Below are positions 13,450 to 13,983 of a DNA stretch of 13,983 bases, piece after piece. The first letter of the stretch is position 1. Each line of letters opens with the position of its first letter. The notes under the pieces are model-generated. The model worked only from the letters and a program-made list of their open reading frames with translations. It had not been told where the DNA came from and searched no databases. The position numbers were made by a program, and so were the translations under genes. This DNA comes from an uncultured Rhodospirillales bacterium (GTDB lineage: Bacteria; Pseudomonadota; Alphaproteobacteria; Rhodospirillales; Casp-alpha2): NCBI GenBank assembly GCA_938074585.1, contig CALJEW010000028.1, positions 1 to 13,983 on the forward strand, written 5' to 3'.

Positions 13450-13983
13450 CTTAATAAACGATGAGTGACGCAATTTGGAATTGCCGTTGATGTCGGTGTC
13501 AACCAAGGCGCAATCAGCCGTGAACTCAAGCGTAACAGGTTTTTTCACGGTTATAGATTTTTACAGGCGCACCGCTTTGTAGAGCAAAGAAGCTTAGCAA
13601 GGTAAGGTGTGGCGCGTGTAACTTCGCCTTGCCTCGTCGTACTTGCGCGACAATCAGTGGAGCTCTCAGCGAATCTGCGGTGCACTCAACCACGAAGACG
13701 GCACAAAAGTCAGTTATAAAAGCCTTTATCGGCACATCTGGTTGGACAAACACAAGGGCAGAACGCTCTATTTGAATTTGCTGCAACGTGGCAAAAAGCG
13801 CAATACGCGTGGTGTTGCAACGGCGGGGCGTGGTTTGATCCCAGGTCGCATTGACATTGCGCACAGGCCCGCGATTGTTGATTCAAAATCACGCCTTGGT
13901 GATTGGAAGCATGATAGCATGATAGCTTGATAGCATTATTGGCGCGAAACACAGAGGTGCCATAACCAGCATGGTTGAGGGAA
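13450..13983 (+). pseudogene. IS30-family transposase, frameshifted and cut by window edge
   Basis: Remnant of an IS30-family DDE transposase. The first frame (13450-13605) gives the helix-turn-helix VNQGAISRELKRNR followed by GYRFLQAHRF, with a TGA early on and a TAA at 13603. A second frame (from about 13622) gives RDNQWSSQRICGAL, SYKSLYRHIW, GRGLIPGRIDIAHRPAIVDS and KSRLGDWKHDS. A third frame resumes with IIGAKHRGAITSMVEG up to the edge. The match order is exactly that of IS30 transposases up to just past the first catalytic Asp region. The rest of the gene is outside the window. The second shift comes from extra copies of an 8-bp unit at 13913-13936. Confidence 0.88.
13913..13936 (+). repeat. 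Three tandem copies of an 8-bp unit inside the IS30 transposase
   Basis: GATAGCAT, GATAGCTT, GATAGCAT in a row. Removing two copies (16 bp) restores the frame GDWKHDSIIGAKHRGA expected for IS30 transposases, so the array is an expansion by replication slippage that shifted the frame and created the TGA at 13928. Confidence 0.8.

Noticed and set aside
13526..13952. Minus-strand frames of 80 and 112 residues at the right edge
   Set aside because: Antisense to the IS30 transposase remnant, which explains the sequence fully.

Overview
The window looks like a piece of an alphaproteobacterial chromosome. It carries polyhydroxyalkanoate (PHA) genes with a PhaR regulator, an XRE regulator of the type common in Rhodospirillales-like lineages, a GluQRS and a nearly complete late queuosine pathway. 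Base composition is moderate and even. Several genes and two insertion sequences are visibly decaying, which suggests a lineage under relaxed selection, perhaps host-associated. No RNA genes or CRISPR arrays were seen. The species cannot be named from the sequence.

Region 1 (1-2279) is a PHA locus. A leftward operon holds a PhaE-like accessory subunit, a PHA synthase that has lost its C-terminal third, and the start of acetyl-CoA acetyltransferase (phaA), which is cut by the window edge. The repressor gene phaR is divergent. The 137 bp between them hold candidate promoters for both sides and a TGC-N3-GCA dyad. Region 2 (2280-3037) is an AT-rich gene-poor stretch followed by an XRE regulator pseudogene with a good Shine-Dalgarno, no start codon and two internal stops that both replace expected glutamines.

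Region 3 (3081-10602) is the queuosine block. On the minus strand queG is followed by an exported formylglycine-generating-enzyme-fold protein that lacks the catalytic cysteines. Divergent from queG is a small COG1738 membrane transporter, probably for a queuosine precursor. On the minus strand a DEAH helicase, queA, tgt, queF and an OsmC-family gene form a tight array in that order. Together these genes could import preQ0, reduce it to preQ1 (QueF), insert it in tRNA (Tgt), add the epoxycyclopentanediol (QueA) and reduce epoxyqueuosine to queuosine (QueG). GluQRS at 11664-12518 then glutamylates queuosine in tRNA-Asp. The genes for making preQ0 from GTP are not in the window.

Region 4 (10603-13983) is mobile-element territory. 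A dead but structurally complete IS1595-family copy (10726-11441) has inverted ends and a 9-bp target duplication. Next come a terminator hairpin, a small possible exported ORF, gluQRS, a divergent carboxylesterase, and a decayed IS30-family transposase that runs off the right edge and is frameshifted partly by expansion of an 8-bp repeat.
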